Shown here piece by piece: positions 62,257-64,000 of a stretch of 64,000 bases of DNA (the first letter of the stretch is position 1; each line of letters opens with the position of its first letter). The DNA is from Priestia filamentosa (GTDB lineage: Bacteria > Bacillota > Bacilli > Bacillales > Bacillaceae_H): NCBI RefSeq assembly GCF_900177535.1, contig NZ_FXAJ01000003.1:372001-436000 (forward strand). Direction: 5' to 3'. The translations under genes and the position numbers were made by a program. Under the pieces are notes generated by a model that saw only the letters and a program-made list of their open reading frames with translations, did not search any database and was not told where the DNA came from.

Positions 62257-63457
62257 TATACGGGCTTTTATGATTCTTTTATGTTGTTTTTTTTTATCAG
62301 GTTGTTGGAGCAGTAAAGAAATGTCTGATTTAGCTTTTGTTACAGCAGTTGGAATTAGTAAAGATAAAAATGGAAACAAATATAAAGTTTCGCTACAGGT
62401 TGTGAATCCAGGAAGCGTTGCAGGTGGACAACAAGCAAGTGTTCAAGATGCCCCTGTGACGATTATGTCTAGTACAGCAGTTAATCCATTTGAAGCTAGT
62501 AGACACGTTACAAGCAAAATGTCACGGAATTTATACTATGCTCACACAAACTTAATTGTCATTGATGAAGAATTAGCAAGAACAAAAGGACTATATGAAC
62601 TATTTGATTTTATTGAACGAAGTGATCAACTAAGGGAAACTGCTACAATTGTAATTGCAAAAGGTACAAGTGCTGAGAACGTAATTAAAAACTTAACGCC
62701 TATTGATCGAATTCCAGCCGTTTATGTAAACAAACTGCTTGAAAATGCGGAAGACAATGGAGGACAGAATATAAAAGTAAATGTTGATGAAGTTTTGCAA
62801 AAAATCACTTCTCATGGAAAAGAACCTATTATTAACGGTATTTCGATTCAAGGTAGTGCAGAAGAAGGTTCAATGCAAGAAAGCATCCAAGGAAGTGATC
62901 CAAAGGGAAAGATAGAAGCAAGCGGCATTGCTATTTTTAGAGAAGGAAAACTCATTGATTGGGTAAAAGGAGACAATGTGCACGGAATTTTGTGGTCAAC
63001 AAATAAAGTGAAAGATATTGTAGATAGCATAGACTGGGAAAGGCATAAAAAAGCAATTGCACTACAAACAATAAGAGCAAAATCAAAACTTAATGTCAAA
63101 TGGCAGCATGGACGCCCTATTATTTTGATGAATATCGAAACAGAAGGAAACATTAATGGAGTTAATGTTTCTGTTGATTTAAGAGATCCACAGACTATCC
63201 AAAAAATCGAAAGATTATGGGAGAAGCGAATTGAACAAGAAGTGATGAAAACAGTAAAAAGAGCAAAAAAGGACAAAAGTGACATCTTTGGGTTTGGAAG
63301 AACGATTTATGAACATAGTCCAAAAAAGTGGAAAGAAGTGAAAGATGATTGGAATGTAAAAGGATTTACCGAAGTAGATGTGGAGGTAAACGTCAAAGCC
63401 TTTATCCGTAGGACAGGTCTTCGTAATCAGCCGTTCCTTTCTAATCCTAATCGGTAA
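62246..63457 (+). CDS. Spore germinant receptor lipoprotein subunit C
   Basis: A 403-residue Ger(x)C lipoprotein. The lipobox is FLSGCWSSKEM, followed by the family motif LAFVTAVGISKDK, then SSTAVNPFEASRHVTSKMSR and ELFDFIERSDQLRET. The C-terminal domain (GFTEVDVEVNVKAFIRRTG) matches. ATG 62246 has AGAGGAGG upstream; the 11-base overlap with subunit A indicates coupling. Confidence 0.92.
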   Translation: MKHSIRAFMILLCCFFLSGCWSSKEMSDLAFVTAVGISKDKNGNKYKVSLQVVNPGSVAGGQQASVQDAPVTIMSSTAVNPFEASRHVTSKMSRNLYYAHTNLIVIDEELARTKGLYELFDFIERSDQLRETATIVIAKGTSAENVIKNLTPIDRIPAVYVNKLLENAEDNGGQNIKVNVDEVLQKITSHGKEPIINGISIQGSAEEGSMQESIQGSDPKGKIEASGIAIFREGKLIDWVKGDNVHGILWSTNKVKDIVDSIDWERHKKAIALQTIRAKSKLNVKWQHGRPIILMNIETEGNINGVNVSVDLRDPQTIQKIERLWEKRIEQEVMKTVKRAKKDKSDIFGFGRTIYEHSPKKWKEVKDDWNVKGFTEVDVEVNVKAFIRRTGLRNQPFLSNPNR

Positions 63458-63474
63458 CAGAAAGTGTGAATAAC

Positions 63475-64000
63475 GTGGAAAATATTAAAATCAGTACAAA
63501 GCAATTGTTCTTTCTTATTATCTTTTTCGAACATGGGAGCGCTCTTGTCGTTGGTCTTGGCGGAGGGGCTGACAGGGATGCGTGGATTGCTGTTTTGCTA
63601 GGGATGCTTAGTGGGATATGTCTTTTTTTTCTCTACGATCGCCTGTACAAATATTATCCCGATGAACCTCTAACAAGCTATGTTCAAAAAATTCTTGGTC
63701 CATTTCTAGGACGTATTGTAGCTGTGATGTATCTCGTCTATTTTCTTTATATATCTGCACGCGTACTGCGTGATTTCGGAGAGTTTCTTATTGCATTCTC
63801 ATACGTAGATACCCCTTTATTTATCATTAGTACGTTAATGATGATGACGATGGTATATGCCGTTTATAAAGGGTTTGAAGTTATTGCTAGAACAGGTGAG
63901 CTGTTTTTCGCCCTTCTTTATTTATTAGCTATACCTGGTTTTATTTTAATCATTGCGTCCGGTCTCGTTGATTTAAGTAATTTAAAACCAATTCTTGAAA
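63475..64000 (+). CDS. Spore germinant receptor subunit B (partial)
   Basis: The frame is open to the window end (175 residues visible of about 360). It begins near GTG 63475 (GTG 63466 also possible). KISTKQLFFLIIFFEHGSALVVGLGG, then YDRLYKYYPDEPLTSYVQKI and YLVYFLYISARVLRDFGEF are typical of GerB spore-permease proteins of the APC superfamily. With subunits A and C it forms a complete receptor. Confidence 0.9.
   Translation, partial: MENIKISTKQLFFLIIFFEHGSALVVGLGGGADRDAWIAVLLGMLSGICLFFLYDRLYKYYPDEPLTSYVQKILGPFLGRIVAVMYLVYFLYISARVLRDFGEFLIAFSYVDTPLFIISTLMMMTMVYAVYKGFEVIARTGELFFALLYLLAIPGFILIIASGLVDLSNLKPILE

Overview
The window is about 64 kb of AT-rich chromosome from an endospore-forming Bacillaceae (Bacillus sensu lato). 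The support is a gerA-type spore-germinant receptor operon, a sporulation-type kamA, a CssRS secretion-stress system, strong AGGAGG ribosome sites with frequent GTG/TTG starts, and a kamA-yokU-yozE-yodN-yozD-yodM-yodL-deoD order that I recall from Bacillus subtilis. I cannot fix the genus. I saw no rRNA, tRNA or CRISPR array.

Layout. (1) 1-1.6 kb: the edge of an integrated element. A large serine recombinase of SPbeta/SprA type reads leftwards out of the window and abuts a kamA gene of which only the 3' third remains. (2) 2-11.2 kb: the yokU-to-deoD block, interrupted by dat, an acyltransferase, a DUF2515 gene, a Hanks kinase and unrecognised small genes. (3) 11.3-20.8 kb: tatA, two CNNM/CorC-type transporters, a candidate small RNA, a rodA/ftsW-family gene, a PTS EIIA, a yidC2 gene behind a MifM-like arrest-peptide leader, and a sortase with its LPXTG-like substrate and an XRE regulator. 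(4) 21-31 kb: an HD phosphohydrolase, cssRS, a nucleotidase, a CBS protein, a sirtuin, a MerR regulator with an apparent frameshift, the third CNNM paralogue, an MscS channel and an Xaa-Pro peptidase. (5) 31-43.5 kb: a SUKH protein, an ABC exporter, a DinF-type MATE pump, DinB and Nudix proteins, cardiolipin synthase, LemA/TPM proteins, a lipid kinase, a UDP-sugar dehydrogenase and a YteA-family protein. (6) 43.6-50.7 kb: murR-murQ-murP for N-acetylmuramic acid recycling, ytoQ, carbonic anhydrase plus a SulP transporter, and an esterase. (7) 50.8-64 kb: mtaD, two glycerophosphodiester phosphodiesterases, GrpB, a HAD phosphatase, a lysine riboswitch with its permease, and gerXA-gerXC-gerXB (the last cut by the window end).

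Most transcription units are short and bounded by good intrinsic terminators, many of them shared by convergent genes. The observations I rate highest are: the kamA-interrupting recombinase element; the MifM-like leader, whose arrest region can form a 12-bp helix with the yidC2 ribosome site; the same ribosome site-hairpin-start layout at all three CNNM paralogues; and an orphan promoter-to-terminator small RNA downstream of rodA.
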